Below, piece after piece: positions 43,672 through 53,471 of a DNA stretch of 64,000 bases. The DNA is taken from assembly GCA_963731125.1 (NCBI GenBank), contig CAVSVP010000007.1, forward strand, positions 1 through 64,000. The letters run 5' to 3'. The notes below the pieces were generated by a model. That model saw only the letters and a list, made by a program, of their open reading frames with translations. It did no database searches and was not told where the DNA came from. Position numbers and translations under genes: made by a program. Source of the DNA: CAVSVP01 sp963731125. GTDB lineage: Bacteria; Pseudomonadota; Gammaproteobacteria; Competibacterales; Competibacteraceae. Numbering within the stretch: the stretch's first letter is position 1; each line of letters opens with the position of its first letter.

Positions 43672-46251
43672 TTATATTGTTCTTTGACGTCGGCGTTGCA
43701 ACAGCATAATACCAGCGAGTGCAAGTAGAGCAGGGAGATACATCCAATACTTAGCGGGTTGTTCCAGTGCCACCTCGACGGCTTTAATTTCCCAGTCGAA
43801 TTCAATACCCGCCTGATAGGCGACGCTGTTCCAGAGTACGTCTTCGACAAACACTTTGTCTTCCTCTTCGCGCAACACTAGGCCGGTACTCGCAAGCCGC
43901 TCTTCTCCGGAGGCTTTGGGTCCTAGGGGCAACAGCACCGATTTACTGACAAGATTGCCCTCTAGTGTCTCACCTTCCACCACCACACGCATTTTAGCAT
44001 CTTCAGGCTTTGCCTCGGCGACTTCGGTAATTTGGGAAGGGGCAACAGTTTCCAATGGCGGATAGAGTCTATCCATCCAAAACCCAGGGCGAAATAAGGT
44101 AAAGGCGATGAGCAGCAGTGCCATGGTTTCCCAGAGACGACTTTTAACCAGAAAGAAGCCTTGCGTCGCGGCTGCAAAGATTAACAGAGCGGCCGCTGCG
44201 CTGATAACAGTAAAAAGCAACTGCCACCAGTGCTCGATACCAATCAGCAGTAATTGGGTATTAAAGATAAACATAAATGGCAAGATTGCCGTTCGAATAT
44301 CGTAGGTGAAGCCTTGAATGCCCGTTCGAATAGGGTCTCCTCGTGAAATCGCAGCGGCTGCGTAAGCGGCCAGACCTACCGGGGGCGTATCATCGGCCAG
44401 AATGCCAAAGTAAAACACGAACAAATGTACGGCAATCAGAGGCAAGACTAGGCCATTTTGTTCGGCAATGGCCATTAACACCGGTGCCATTAACGCCGAC
44501 ACGACGATGTAGTTAGCAGTGGTAGGCAGACCCATGCCTAGCAGCAAACAGATGAAAGCAGTAAATAGCAGGGCCAACAGCAGATTACCGCCTGAGATGA
44601 CGTCTACAAATTCCGTCATTACCAAGCCGATACCGGTTAAAGTGACGGTGCCCACGACGATACCGGCGGCAGCGGTGGCCACGCCGATGCCGATCATATT
44701 GCGGGCGCCATTAATCAGGCCGTGAAACAGATCCATAAGGCCTTGCCGGACAGCCGATCTGATTTCGTCGCGGCCGCGAAAGAAGGCAAGGATAGGCCGC
44801 TGGGTAATCACAATAAACATCATAAAAACGACCGCCCAGAAGGCGGATAGTCCCGGTGAGAAACGTTCTACAACCAGACACCAGATCAGTACCACAACGG
44901 GTAGCAGGAAATACAGACCGGCCTTAATGGTGGGACTTGGCTGCGGAAGGCTGACCGTTTCCGTATCGGGATTATCCTCGGCAAGTTCAGGATAACGTGC
45001 GGCATACCAGAGCAGTCCCAGATAGACCAACAGCATTAAGACGCCTATGATCCCAATGGCCGCGGCGCCAAAGACGTGTTTGGTCCACCCGACGCCGTAG
45101 TAAATAGTACCGGCAAGAATGACCAGACCCAGGAGGGTTGCAGTGAAAGCCAATAGACGGTGCAGGAAGGTACTTTGAGTCGGTCGAGGTAACCCCTGCA
45201 TATCGGCTTTTAAAGCCTCTAAATGAACAATGTAAATCAGTGCGACGTAAGAAATGATCGCCGGCAAAAACGCATGCTTAATCACTTCCACATAAGAAAT
45301 GCCCACATACTCCACCATCAGAAAAGCGGCGGCACCCATAATGGGCGGCGTTAATTGACCATTGGTCGAAGCGGCGACTTCAATGGCGCCTGCCTTCTCC
45401 CGGGAAAAGCCTACTCGTTTCATCAAGGGAATCGTAAAAGTACCGGTGGTTACCACGTTGGCGATGGAAGAACCGGAAATAAGGCCGGTCATCCCTGAGG
45501 CGACTACCGCCGCCTTGGCGGGACCACCGCGTAGATGCCCGAGCAGCGAGAAAGCGACCTTAATAAAGTAATTGCCGGCTCCCGCCTTTTCCAGCAGGGC
45601 GCCAAACAGAACGAATAGAAAAACAAAATCTGTGGATACTCCTAAAGCCACGCCGAATACGCCTTCGGTGGTAAGCCATTGGTGATTGGCTATCTGATAC
45701 AGGGAGGAACCTTTATGGGCAATGACCGACGGCATATAAGGGCCGAAAAAAGTATAGCACAACAAAATGATAGCAATAATGGCAAGAGGCGGCCCCAGCG
45801 CTCGGCGGGTAGCTTCCAGCAGTGTCACTAGGCCAATACCGGCGATGATGACATCCACTAAAATAGGTGCCCCGGGTCGCTGTGCTAAGGCCTCATAAAA
45901 TAAAAATAGATACGCAGCGCTAAAAGCACCGGCCAAGGCAAATAGCCAATCCTGCAGTGGAATATGATCCCGCGGCGAACGTTGGTAGGCGGGGTAAGCT
46001 GTATACGCCAAAAAAACGGCAAAAGCCAGATGAATAGAACGCGCTTCGGTGGTATTCAGGACACCGAAGTGTAACAGAAACGGTAAGGGCGAAGCATACC
46101 AAAGTTGGAAAAGCGACCAGCTCAGTGCTGTGCCGATAAGCACTTTACCGGCTAAGCCAGTGGGTTCCCGTGCTCCGGTATCTGCCTGAGCAACCATATC
46201 CTGAAGATTGTTGTTTTTGGTAGAACGTTCATTGAAGTTTTTGGTGACCAT
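43672..46251 (-). CDS. TRAP transporter fused 4TM/12TM permease (TAXI type)
   Basis: 859 aa membrane protein. The N-terminal segment holds the small (DctQ-like) part with several hydrophobic helices (LIGTALSWSLFQLWYASPLP). It is followed by the large DctM domain with the conserved GLISGSSIANVVTTGTFTIP and APVLMAIAEQNGLVLPLIAV / ILADDTPPVGLAAYAAAAI blocks, which form the substrate path in sodium-coupled TRAP transporters. The C-terminal region after residue 700 looks like the extra domain of fused TAXI permeases (DUF3394 type), with two hydrophobic segments and an LQRRRQRTI end. Such permeases need a periplasmic TAXI binding protein, which is not encoded on either side here. Substrate unknown. 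Confidence 0.9.
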   Translation of the reverse strand: MVTKNFNERSTKNNNLQDMVAQADTGAREPTGLAGKVLIGTALSWSLFQLWYASPLPFLLHFGVLNTTEARSIHLAFAVFLAYTAYPAYQRSPRDHIPLQDWLFALAGAFSAAYLFLFYEALAQRPGAPILVDVIIAGIGLVTLLEATRRALGPPLAIIAIILLCYTFFGPYMPSVIAHKGSSLYQIANHQWLTTEGVFGVALGVSTDFVFLFVLFGALLEKAGAGNYFIKVAFSLLGHLRGGPAKAAVVASGMTGLISGSSIANVVTTGTFTIPLMKRVGFSREKAGAIEVAASTNGQLTPPIMGAAAFLMVEYVGISYVEVIKHAFLPAIISYVALIYIVHLEALKADMQGLPRPTQSTFLHRLLAFTATLLGLVILAGTIYYGVGWTKHVFGAAAIGIIGVLMLLVYLGLLWYAARYPELAEDNPDTETVSLPQPSPTIKAGLYFLLPVVVLIWCLVVERFSPGLSAFWAVVFMMFIVITQRPILAFFRGRDEIRSAVRQGLMDLFHGLINGARNMIGIGVATAAAGIVVGTVTLTGIGLVMTEFVDVISGGNLLLALLFTAFICLLLGMGLPTTANYIVVSALMAPVLMAIAEQNGLVLPLIAVHLFVFYFGILADDTPPVGLAAYAAAAISRGDPIRTGIQGFTYDIRTAILPFMFIFNTQLLLIGIEHWWQLLFTVISAAAALLIFAAATQGFFLVKSRLWETMALLLIAFTLFRPGFWMDRLYPPLETVAPSQITEVAEAKPEDAKMRVVVEGETLEGNLVSKSVLLPLGPKASGEERLASTGLVLREEEDKVFVEDVLWNSVAYQAGIEFDWEIKAVEVALEQPAKYWMYLPALLALAGIMLLQRRRQRTI

Positions 46252-46484
46252 ATTAGGTTTTCGGTTCGCCTACAGTTTGGACGAAGACGGGAAGATTGCT
46301 TTTCGTAGGGTATAAAAATTCGAATGAATGCTTAACGGATTGACTGTTAAATGTCGTAAAAAAAGATGGCCAGACAATTAAATGTCTTCGGCAATCTTTG
46401 CGTTTGCCGTGCGGACAATTAATAAGTTTATTACCAAAATGTTCAGTGCCTATAAAGCTAAGTCGATAAATTTTAAAACTCCAA

Positions 46485-46700
46485 CTAATTGCGACGATGA
46501 TAACTATCAGAGCGGATATAACCGGAATCATCGAAAAGATAATCTCCCAATCGCAATCCTAGAGGAATGGCGCTATGGATTTCATAACCAGCTTTCCCTA
46601 CCCGATACGCGCAACCCTGAGTCATTAAGGGAACGGCAAGAAAGGCAAAAATTAGAAGTCTTATAAAAAAAAACTGAAAAACTGAAAGAGAAAATTTCAT
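46485..46700 (-). CDS. Small putative lipoprotein
   Basis: 71 aa. A hydrophobic signal (FFFIRLLIFAFLAVPL) is followed by the lipobox-like MTQGC, then a short mature part (AYRVGKAGYEIHSAIPLGLR ... SDSYHRRN). No domain recognised. It lies between the TRAP permease and the Slp-like gene on the same strand. The ribosome-binding site is weak. Between 46252 and 46484 no gene is supported. Confidence 0.5.
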   Translation of the reverse strand: MKFSLSVFQFFFIRLLIFAFLAVPLMTQGCAYRVGKAGYEIHSAIPLGLRLGDYLFDDSGYIRSDSYHRRN

Positions 46701-46782
46701 AAGGCTTATTCTGTCAATAAACTGATTTCTACACTGACTTATCTAAAACCGATAAATCCTCTGTGGAGTCGTGTTGAAATGT

Positions 46783-47544
46783 TTAGTCATTATAAAATCC
46801 AAAATAGAATCCGTGACGGGGCCGATAGCCAGGATAGGTCCAGTACCAGGGATAACCATAACGATAGCCGGGTCGCAATGGATAAAAGAAATCGTCATCA
46901 TAAAACCAGCGTGGATAGTAGGCATAGCAGCACGGTGAATACGAGCTATAATAAGGATAAGAATAATAATTACGCTGGCGGCGAAGATAAGAAAAGTAAT
47001 CTTTAAAGAAATCATCATTTTTTACATGATGGCTTTGCCCCCAAAGGTAAACGTTCACGGCTTCGAGCAAAGGCAGCGGTTGCTGAGGGCCGTCGATTGT
47101 TCCTATCAAAACACCGGTCACGGTAATTTGCCTATGTTTAGCATAGATATCCGGACTAAAAGGAACCTGCGAACGGACGACAAAACGACCGGCGGACAAA
47201 TTATCCAGTTTGGGGCGGCCGCTCTTGTTCAGACGATGTTCTTGGACCGCGATCTGCGTCCATTTTTGTGCATTAGCTAAGGAAATAATGGTGCCACCCC
47301 AGCGTACCGTTGCACCTGCATAGGTACTAGGATTGCCCAGCACTTCAGCAAGTTGCAAATTGCGCGGTGGCGCTTTGCTGATGGCTGGCGGAATACCGTC
47401 AGTTTGAGCAGGAGTGCTTGGGATGGCAACTGGCGTACTCGCTGATAATAAAGAACCCGTCGATGTTGTGCTTAACGATGGACTCAATGCACAACCAGCG
47501 GCTAACCATACGCAAAAATACAAGGCTATCTTGAAGAGCTTCAT
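46783..47544 (-). CDS. Slp-family outer-membrane lipoprotein with Tyr-rich tail
   Basis: 253 aa. Signal peptide and lipobox LAAGC at about residue 18, a Ser/Thr/Pro linker, then the Slp domain (EVLGNPSTYAGATVRWGGTI, IAVQEHRLNKSGRPKLDN, GRFVVRSQVPFSPDIYAKHR, ITVTGVLIGTIDG). The last 60 residues are extremely rich in Tyr, Pro and aromatic residues (YYSYPYYSSYSPCCYAYYPR), not part of E. coli Slp. Slp proteins are starvation- or acid-induced outer-membrane lipoproteins of unclear function. Confidence 0.85.
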   Translation of the reverse strand: MKLFKIALYFCVWLAAGCALSPSLSTTSTGSLLSASTPVAIPSTPAQTDGIPPAISKAPPRNLQLAEVLGNPSTYAGATVRWGGTIISLANAQKWTQIAVQEHRLNKSGRPKLDNLSAGRFVVRSQVPFSPDIYAKHRQITVTGVLIGTIDGPQQPLPLLEAVNVYLWGQSHHVKNDDFFKDYFSYLRRQRNYYSYPYYSSYSPCCYAYYPRWFYDDDFFYPLRPGYRYGYPWYWTYPGYRPRHGFYFGFYND

Positions 47545-47746
47545 GACCTGTCGCCAAGAAGGTGGATTGTAAAAGAGGCCGGTAGAAGTTAATCACTCAC
47601 TCCTTATTTGACCACAGATTCTGTGCTTAGTGACGCTATATAAGCATACCACGATATAAAGGCCCGCTATCAGCTATCCATTTATTAGCTGATCTTGCAC
47701 GGCTACTACTTGCCACGCGGCATCATTCAGCGCAGTATTTCCAATT

Positions 47747-48244
47747 ATGATCAGACAAAATTTCTTACTCAAGCTTGGTTGGCCGATCTTTGCGGGTTTA
47801 CTGACCGCCTGTGCGCTTCTCCAGACTCGACTGGAATCACCAAGCGTCAGCGTAGCGAATTTAAATGTGATTGCCATTGGTTTTTTTGAGCAACGTTATC
47901 AGCTGCGTTTACGAATTCAAAATCCCAACGACTTTGCTCTCCCCATCAATGGCATGAACTATCATTTGCAGTTCAACGACGAACCGTTCGCCCGTGGAGT
48001 GAGTGCTCAGCTTACCGTTGTGCCGGCTTTTGGGGAAAAGCTGATTGATGTGGAAGTGACCAGCAATCTAGGAACCCTTGTTAAGCAATGGCTGACGTTG
48101 GGAAGAGAAACCGGTCTGCGTTACAGTTTATCTGGCAGTCTCGCTCTAGGAAATGCCTTCGGTAAAGTTCCTTTTAACTATCAAGGGGAAATCTTTCCAG
48201 AACGCATCACCACGAATCGCAACAACTTACAAGATTTTCTCTAG
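47747..48244 (+). CDS. LEA14-like (LEA type 2) lipoprotein
   Basis: 165 aa. A signal peptide ends in LLTAC (lipobox near residue 22). The mature part has the water-stress domain pattern: SVSVANLNVIAIGFFEQRYQ, RLRIQNPNDFALPINGMNY, then an immunoglobulin-like repeat with KLIDVEVTSNLGTL. Family members are periplasmic lipoproteins linked to desiccation or stress; the exact function is unknown. It is divergent from the Slp-like gene, 200 bases away. Confidence 0.8.
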   Translation: MIRQNFLLKLGWPIFAGLLTACALLQTRLESPSVSVANLNVIAIGFFEQRYQLRLRIQNPNDFALPINGMNYHLQFNDEPFARGVSAQLTVVPAFGEKLIDVEVTSNLGTLVKQWLTLGRETGLRYSLSGSLALGNAFGKVPFNYQGEIFPERITTNRNNLQDFL

Positions 48245-48745
48245 CGATCGTAAATTGCATCTATTTATCTCTCGAACAACAAGGAACGTTTCCAAAGTCA
48301 GTTGATTATCTTATAAGCCGACTCTATGATTTAGTTTGAAATCATTTAAGGAACTTGGCCCGTACCTCTCAGAATACCTTAGATATGGCGTTTGTCTTAA
48401 GTACAGCGGTAGTTCGACAGACGCACGGCTGCGCCTGTTATAATTTGCATATATTGTGATGAAACTTCGGCAATCCTGTGTTTCGAGATGCTCAAAATAT
48501 AGGCCAACGGTTCGCTTATTTTTTTGGAAGTTCTAAAGATTCAGTGCCTTACGTTGTGCATGAAATATGCAACAGCATAAATCATGCTTATTATAAATCA
48601 ATAACTTATATCAAATGACCGAACCGAGAGTATAGGTGCTTGAAAAAATAGAAATGGAAATGATGACGCTTAGGTGCCTTAACAGCACGCGTCGGGAATG
48701 CACAGGCATAGCAGAGCAGCCTGGGAGCGTCATCAGGAGATGGAT

Positions 48746-50800
48746 ATGAAATACGTGGCTTTATTGCTAGCGGTTATGATTTGCGCCAGCGCCAATGCCG
48801 CGCTTTATAAGTGGCAGGACAGCAACGGACAGTGGCGCTTCACGGATACCCCTCCACCCTCTTCCAACATGGCAGAGGAAGCCTACGAACGTGGTGACTA
48901 TGTCAAAGCCTTCGCGGAATATTTGCAATGGGCGGAGCGCGGTGATCCTAATGCGCAGACCAAGCTCGGTGTTATGTATTTCTATGGGCAAGGCGTTGCG
49001 CAGAGCGATAAAAAAGCAATGGAGTGGTTCCGCAAAGCCGCCGATCAGGGCAATGCCGATGCGCAATTTTATCTCGGTGTTATGTATGCGACCGGTCGTA
49101 GCGTTTCCCGGAGCGAACGCAGAGCGCTTAAGTGGCTTCATGAAGCTGCAGAAAGAGGCAATATGGAAGCACAACTGGAGTTAGCGGAAAGATATGCTAC
49201 GGGTCGCAGCGTAGAGCAGGACGACAAGGAGGCGGCAAGATGGTATCGCAAGGCTGCCGAACAGAGCAATGTTAAATCCCAGTTTATCCTAGGCACCCTG
49301 TACGCGACCGGTCGCGGCGTCTCCAAAAGCGATAGAGAAGCCGTGAAATGGTATCACGCAGCAGCCGAGGGAGGAAACGCCGATGCCCAGTTTTATTTGG
49401 GGGCCATGTACAGCACTGGCCGCGGTGTGCCGCGAGACTATCGAGAAGCGGTAGAATGGTACCGCAAAGCCGCTGAACAGGGTAATGCTCACGCTCAGAA
49501 CGACTTAGGTGTCAGTTACGCGAGTGGTCGTGGTATCTCTCAGAATGATCAGGAGGCAGCCAACTGGTATCGTAAAGCGGCCGAACAAGGGTTAGACGTA
49601 GCGCAAAATAACCTTGGGATGGCTTATGCCACCGGTCGGGGTGTATTAAAGGATGACCAGGAAGCCGTTGCTTGGTATCGTCGAGCTGCTAAGCAAGGCA
49701 ACGCCAAGGCGCAGTTCAATTTAGCCGGCATGTATACCGCAGGGCGTGGTGTGGGAGAAAACGAGAAGGAAGCTGTCCGGTGGTATCGTAAAGCGGCCGA
49801 GCAAGGCCTCAGCGAGGCCCAATTTGAACTGGCAAATCGGTTTGTTGAGGGTCTTGGCGTGGCCAAAAGTGAAGCAGAGGCCATGCAATGGCTGCACAAG
49901 GCTGCTGAGGGTGGTTATGTCGAAGCTCAATATGATCTTGCCGACAGGTACGCCACCGGTCGAGGTTTGCCTCAAGACATAGCGAAAGCCGTGGCATGGT
50001 ACTACAAGGCCGCTGCGCAGGGTTATGCTGAAGCTCAGTTTAAACTCGGCAGGCTTTACGCCGATGGTATAGGTGTGGTTCGGGATGACGCCGAAGCTGT
50101 TAAATGGTACCGCAAAGCGGCTGAACAGAACAACGTCGATGCTCAGTTTTTTCTGGGCAGCATGTATGTCGATGGTCGCGGTACCGACCAAGATAACAAG
50201 ATGGCCATGAAATGGTATCGCGAAGCCGCCGAGCAGGCAAATCTCGTTGCCCAGTTTAATATCGGCGCTCTGTATGCCGGTGGTCGCGGTGTTCCACGGG
50301 ATGAAAAAGAGGCGGTTAAGTGGTACCGTAAAGCTGCTGTGCAAGGGTTGCCCATTGCACAGCTGAATTTAGGGATTATGTACGCCGATGGGCGTGGTGT
50401 TTCCAAGAATTATCGGCTTGCCTTAAGGTGGTATAATAAAGCGGCCGAACAGGGACAGGCATTGGCTCAGCTTATTCTCGGTATCATGTACGCTACCGGT
50501 CAAGGTGTTCGTCAAGACGATAAGCAAGCGTTGGGGTGGTTTAACAAAGCTGCCGATCAGAAGTTGCCGCTGGCCCAGTTCACGATGGGAATCATGTATG
50601 GTTATGGTCGCGGTGTTTTGCAGGATCATGTCAAGGCGCACATGTGGCTTAACCTGGCAACGTCTGCTGGCTTGTCTCAGGCGGCGGAGCTACTGGACCG
50701 CATCGCTCGGAAGATGACTCCAGAGCAGGTGGTTCATGCTCAGACATTAGCAAATAACTGGCAAGCTGTGAACAAGGAATTTTCTCGCCTATCCCGCTAA
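48746..50800 (+). CDS. Secreted Sel1-repeat protein (16 repeats) with DUF4124
   Basis: 684 aa from ATG 48746, which has GGAG six bases upstream; longer frames reach 48698. A signal peptide (YVALLLAVMICASANA) is followed by a DUF4124-like segment (ALYKWQDSNGQWRFTDTPPP). Then come 16 tandem Sel1-like repeats of about 36 residues, each with AQxxLGxMYxxGxGV and EAVKWYRKAAEQG type blocks. The C-terminus (KMTPEQVVHAQTLANNWQAV) caps the solenoid. Such proteins are periplasmic or surface scaffolds for protein-protein contacts. The 500-base gap before it holds no other gene; TATAAT at about 48438 could be part of a promoter. Confidence 0.88.
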   Translation: MKYVALLLAVMICASANAALYKWQDSNGQWRFTDTPPPSSNMAEEAYERGDYVKAFAEYLQWAERGDPNAQTKLGVMYFYGQGVAQSDKKAMEWFRKAADQGNADAQFYLGVMYATGRSVSRSERRALKWLHEAAERGNMEAQLELAERYATGRSVEQDDKEAARWYRKAAEQSNVKSQFILGTLYATGRGVSKSDREAVKWYHAAAEGGNADAQFYLGAMYSTGRGVPRDYREAVEWYRKAAEQGNAHAQNDLGVSYASGRGISQNDQEAANWYRKAAEQGLDVAQNNLGMAYATGRGVLKDDQEAVAWYRRAAKQGNAKAQFNLAGMYTAGRGVGENEKEAVRWYRKAAEQGLSEAQFELANRFVEGLGVAKSEAEAMQWLHKAAEGGYVEAQYDLADRYATGRGLPQDIAKAVAWYYKAAAQGYAEAQFKLGRLYADGIGVVRDDAEAVKWYRKAAEQNNVDAQFFLGSMYVDGRGTDQDNKMAMKWYREAAEQANLVAQFNIGALYAGGRGVPRDEKEAVKWYRKAAVQGLPIAQLNLGIMYADGRGVSKNYRLALRWYNKAAEQGQALAQLILGIMYATGQGVRQDDKQALGWFNKAADQKLPLAQFTMGIMYGYGRGVLQDHVKAHMWLNLATSAGLSQAAELLDRIARKMTPEQVVHAQTLANNWQAVNKEFSRLSR

Positions 50801-50929
50801 TGGTTTTCTTGGCTGCAGGCAGGATTTGCAATGTGCGGCATCAAGGTCGTGCCTATCTGCCGTAATTATCTATTGTCGTGATACTGTGTTGCCCGCATTG
50901 CGCCTCGCCGAATTTTCGCTGGTACTTAA

Positions 50930-52480
50930 CTTGACAATGTCACATTAGCCTCACGTCGGGCCGGTGTGGGCTCTATTTTTAAGTCGTTGTTTTTTCAGCC
51001 GACTCTTGCGTGATCGGGTGCGATTGAGCAAATGCTCGACAACGCGCTCGGTGGCTTGTTCTTCAGTCAAGCGTTTCAAAGGCATGACCGCGCGCAGTAA
51101 CTCTCGGACATTGGCCACCGACAGGGCTGGTAAGACATCCGTGTCTAATTCTTCGAGCAACGCCGGGTCACGCGGATGAGTCTGCGCCCAGTCGAGCTGG
51201 GTTTGGGCGATGAACCAGGAGGCGAGTACCGTCAAAGCGAGATGATGATCCCAGGCGCGGTACTTCTGCGCCTGCAACTCATCCCAGCCCAGCTCGGACT
51301 TGGCATCCTGGTTGGCCCGTTCGATGAAGTAGCGCTGGCACTTCCACCAGGCCAGTTGTTCCAATGAAGTGTCCGCTGAGGCGTTACACAGCGCATAGCG
51401 GTAACGGTCGGCGGCCTCTTCGCGCATCACCAGCCAGTCTTCCACGGCTTGGCCGTCATGCACGGTCCAGACGCGGCGCGCGGCAAAGCGGTCGTTCAAC
51501 TCACCCCGTTCGGTTGCTCGGACCCGAAGGCGCTGCCAGGCCAGCGTCTCCCGCAGGCTGTCCACGCGGACCGTTTCTCCGGCCAGCACCTGCACCTGCG
51601 TCGGTTTTTTTCCTCGCTGACCCTGGCGCGGGGGAATGCCGAGCGTCGGTTTTTCCAGGTACACGGCCGTGTCGGCCGGGATTTCCGCCATATACCGCCG
51701 CTGGGCCTTTCGCACCTGGGCCCGCAGCCAGCCACTCCGTCCGTACAGGCTATCGAAACCGACGATTTCGAACGACAGACCACCCGCGATGACTTCTTCA
51801 ATCCCGTCCCAGGCCAATTCGACTTTGGTTTTGAAGCGTAGCGACTCGGGAATGCCCAGTCGCTTACGCCGCTTCTTGTAGCTGGTCTCGAACCAGGCTT
51901 CCGGCAGAAACAGCTTGCCCGTGATCCAGGTCCAAAACCCCGCCGCCGCCGTGAGGTTCACATAACTCAAGAACACCCCGACTTGGCTCGTTTCCACCTT
52001 GCCCAGCCGGCCATTGTACTGCTTAGCCGCCCCGGCACTGGCGTCGCCGGCTTTCTCGTCGGCACTTTCGTCGACCAGTACCACGGCCCCCCTCGTCAGT
52101 TCCGGAACCGCTTTCACTTCCTCCTGGACCTGGCGGTAGACCGCCTCAGCCGACCAGGGGGAGTGGCTCATGAAGTGCTGGAGGTTTTGCCCTCCGACAC
52201 CCGTCTCCCGGCCTATGCCGCTATAGTGTCGGTTCCCCTCCATGCGCAGCAGCCCGCTCAGATCAGGGTGCGCATAGGCGCCGCCGTCTCGGGTTTGGGT
52301 CTGGAAACAGCTCCGGTAGCGAGCCCAAACGTCATGCAGCCGTTGACCCAGCGTATGAATCGCCTCGGGCACCAGTCCCCACCGACGCCCCAGCGCTTTT
52401 TTGTCATCATCAGCACTTTTCTACAAAAAACCATTATGATACAAACTCATCGGCCATTTTGGAAATGTGACATTGTCAAG
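50930..52480. mobile_element. IS701 element copy 4
   Basis: 1551 bp with ends as in the other copies and TTAA on both sides (50926-50929 and 52481-52484). It lies between the Sel1 gene and a hairpin at about 52540-52561 that may have been its terminator. Confidence 0.93.
50951..52372 (-). CDS. IS701-family transposase (copy 4)
   Basis: 473 aa, GTG start at 52372, complete and nearly identical to the interrupted copy at 7552-11694. All catalytic blocks are present (VVLVDESADEKAG, FEIVGFDSLYGRSGW, ERANQDAKSELGWDE). Of the four copies this and copy 1 form the youngest pair, so this copy may be the active source. Confidence 0.93.
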   Translation of the reverse strand: MPEAIHTLGQRLHDVWARYRSCFQTQTRDGGAYAHPDLSGLLRMEGNRHYSGIGRETGVGGQNLQHFMSHSPWSAEAVYRQVQEEVKAVPELTRGAVVLVDESADEKAGDASAGAAKQYNGRLGKVETSQVGVFLSYVNLTAAAGFWTWITGKLFLPEAWFETSYKKRRKRLGIPESLRFKTKVELAWDGIEEVIAGGLSFEIVGFDSLYGRSGWLRAQVRKAQRRYMAEIPADTAVYLEKPTLGIPPRQGQRGKKPTQVQVLAGETVRVDSLRETLAWQRLRVRATERGELNDRFAARRVWTVHDGQAVEDWLVMREEAADRYRYALCNASADTSLEQLAWWKCQRYFIERANQDAKSELGWDELQAQKYRAWDHHLALTVLASWFIAQTQLDWAQTHPRDPALLEELDTDVLPALSVANVRELLRAVMPLKRLTEEQATERVVEHLLNRTRSRKSRLKKQRLKNRAHTGPT

Positions 52481-52539
52481 TTAAGCCTGGCCTTATCCAG
52501 GGGCAACCCTGTCGGATAACAAACCACGTTTCATCAAAT

Positions 52540-52565
52540 CGCTGGCAGTTTTGCCAGCGACTTAT
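52540..52565. terminator. Hairpin, possible terminator
   Basis: TCGCTGGCA-GTTT-TGCCAGCGA is a perfect 9-bp stem with a four-base loop, followed by CTTATTTAT on the plus strand. The T-tract is weak. Before the IS701 insertion it would have lain shortly after the Sel1 gene. Confidence 0.45.
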
Positions 52566-52668
52566 TTATGCCAATCTGCAAACTCCTCTAAAATCGATTC
52601 TCGAAAGCACTTAATAGCAGTTTCATGGTCTTGATAAAAACACGCAATGCGAAACTGTGAGACTGATC

Positions 52669-53001
52669 ATGCTTCGTGTCACCATTATCTTGTGTGGGAT
52701 TCTGCTGGGCCTTCTATTGGCTGCCATCATTGTGGCAAACGGCCAAGTCGATGTACTAGAAGGGTTAAAACGGGTGTTGGCTGAGCCATGGGGCGTAGTA
52801 ACCCTATTGGATTTAAGCGTAGGATTGCTGTTCGTTGCCGGTTGGATAACCGTGATAGAACCTCGTCCTTTGTATGCAGCGGTTTGGATTATAGCCTTAT
52901 TGGTCCTCGGTAATATCGTCACGCTGATTTTTCTGCTGTGGCGGACTCGCAGTGCAAATTGCTTTTCTGATCTGTTTTTACCGTCTCGACGACACGGTTA
53001 G
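52669..53001 (+). CDS. Small inner-membrane protein (DUF1475-like)
   Basis: 110 aa from ATG 52669. Three hydrophobic segments are visible: IILCGILLGLLLAAIIVA, VVTLLDLSVGLLFVAGWITV and AAVWIIALLVLGNIVTLIFL. The pattern (PW..VTLLD ... W ... LGNI) resembles DUF1475 proteins of unknown function. It is monocistronic. The interval 53002-53471 has no gene but contains a solitary ISAzo13 end. Confidence 0.6.
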   Translation: MLRVTIILCGILLGLLLAAIIVANGQVDVLEGLKRVLAEPWGVVTLLDLSVGLLFVAGWITVIEPRPLYAAVWIIALLVLGNIVTLIFLLWRTRSANCFSDLFLPSRRHG

Positions 53002-53178
53002 CGTACAATTTTCGCAAGCTTCTGGAGCATGGTCAACGTCTTCTTTTTCCAAGGTAATCAGAGGCGATTCCGCCTCATTGAGCACGCTGCCTAAAACCAG
53101 CTTAGGAGCCGTAAATTATTAACTGACCGATAACACCGCTGTGATCGCTTAAAAATGCAGTCTCGACGAACAAAAAAA

Positions 53179-53197
53179 CGGACAGTTATTTATTTAC
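53179..53197. repeat. Solitary ISAzo13 terminal repeat remnant
   Basis: CGGACAGTTATTTATTTAC matches the terminal repeat of the element at 33616-36224, about 17 kb away, with no transposase beside it. It is probably the scar of a lost copy. Confidence 0.65.
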
Positions 53198-53471
53198 AGT
53201 TCCTTACAGTTCTACCAGTCAGTCTACTCATAATTGTTTCAGCCCCCGATGGATACCGCAATCCTTTCATAGACATGGAATATTGCCAAGCGGTTTATCT
53301 TCAATAAATATGTTCATTTTGTACAATCAATGAGAAACATTTGTAACAAAAAAGATCGAATATATTGCGAAATTGATCGAATTATAGTGTACAATATTAT
53401 ACATTGTTTATACATATTTGCTGGCATGTTAAGCGAGCATTATAGGCAACCTAGTTTGAGGAGGCATAGCT

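Noticed and set aside
46253..46531. 92-codon minus-strand frame upstream of the TRAP permease, considered as a missing binding protein.
   Set aside because: Too short, no signal peptide, no TAXI motifs.
48698..48745. Longer start for the Sel1 protein.
   Set aside because: The extra 16 residues precede a clean signal peptide, and GGAG is placed correctly only for ATG 48746.
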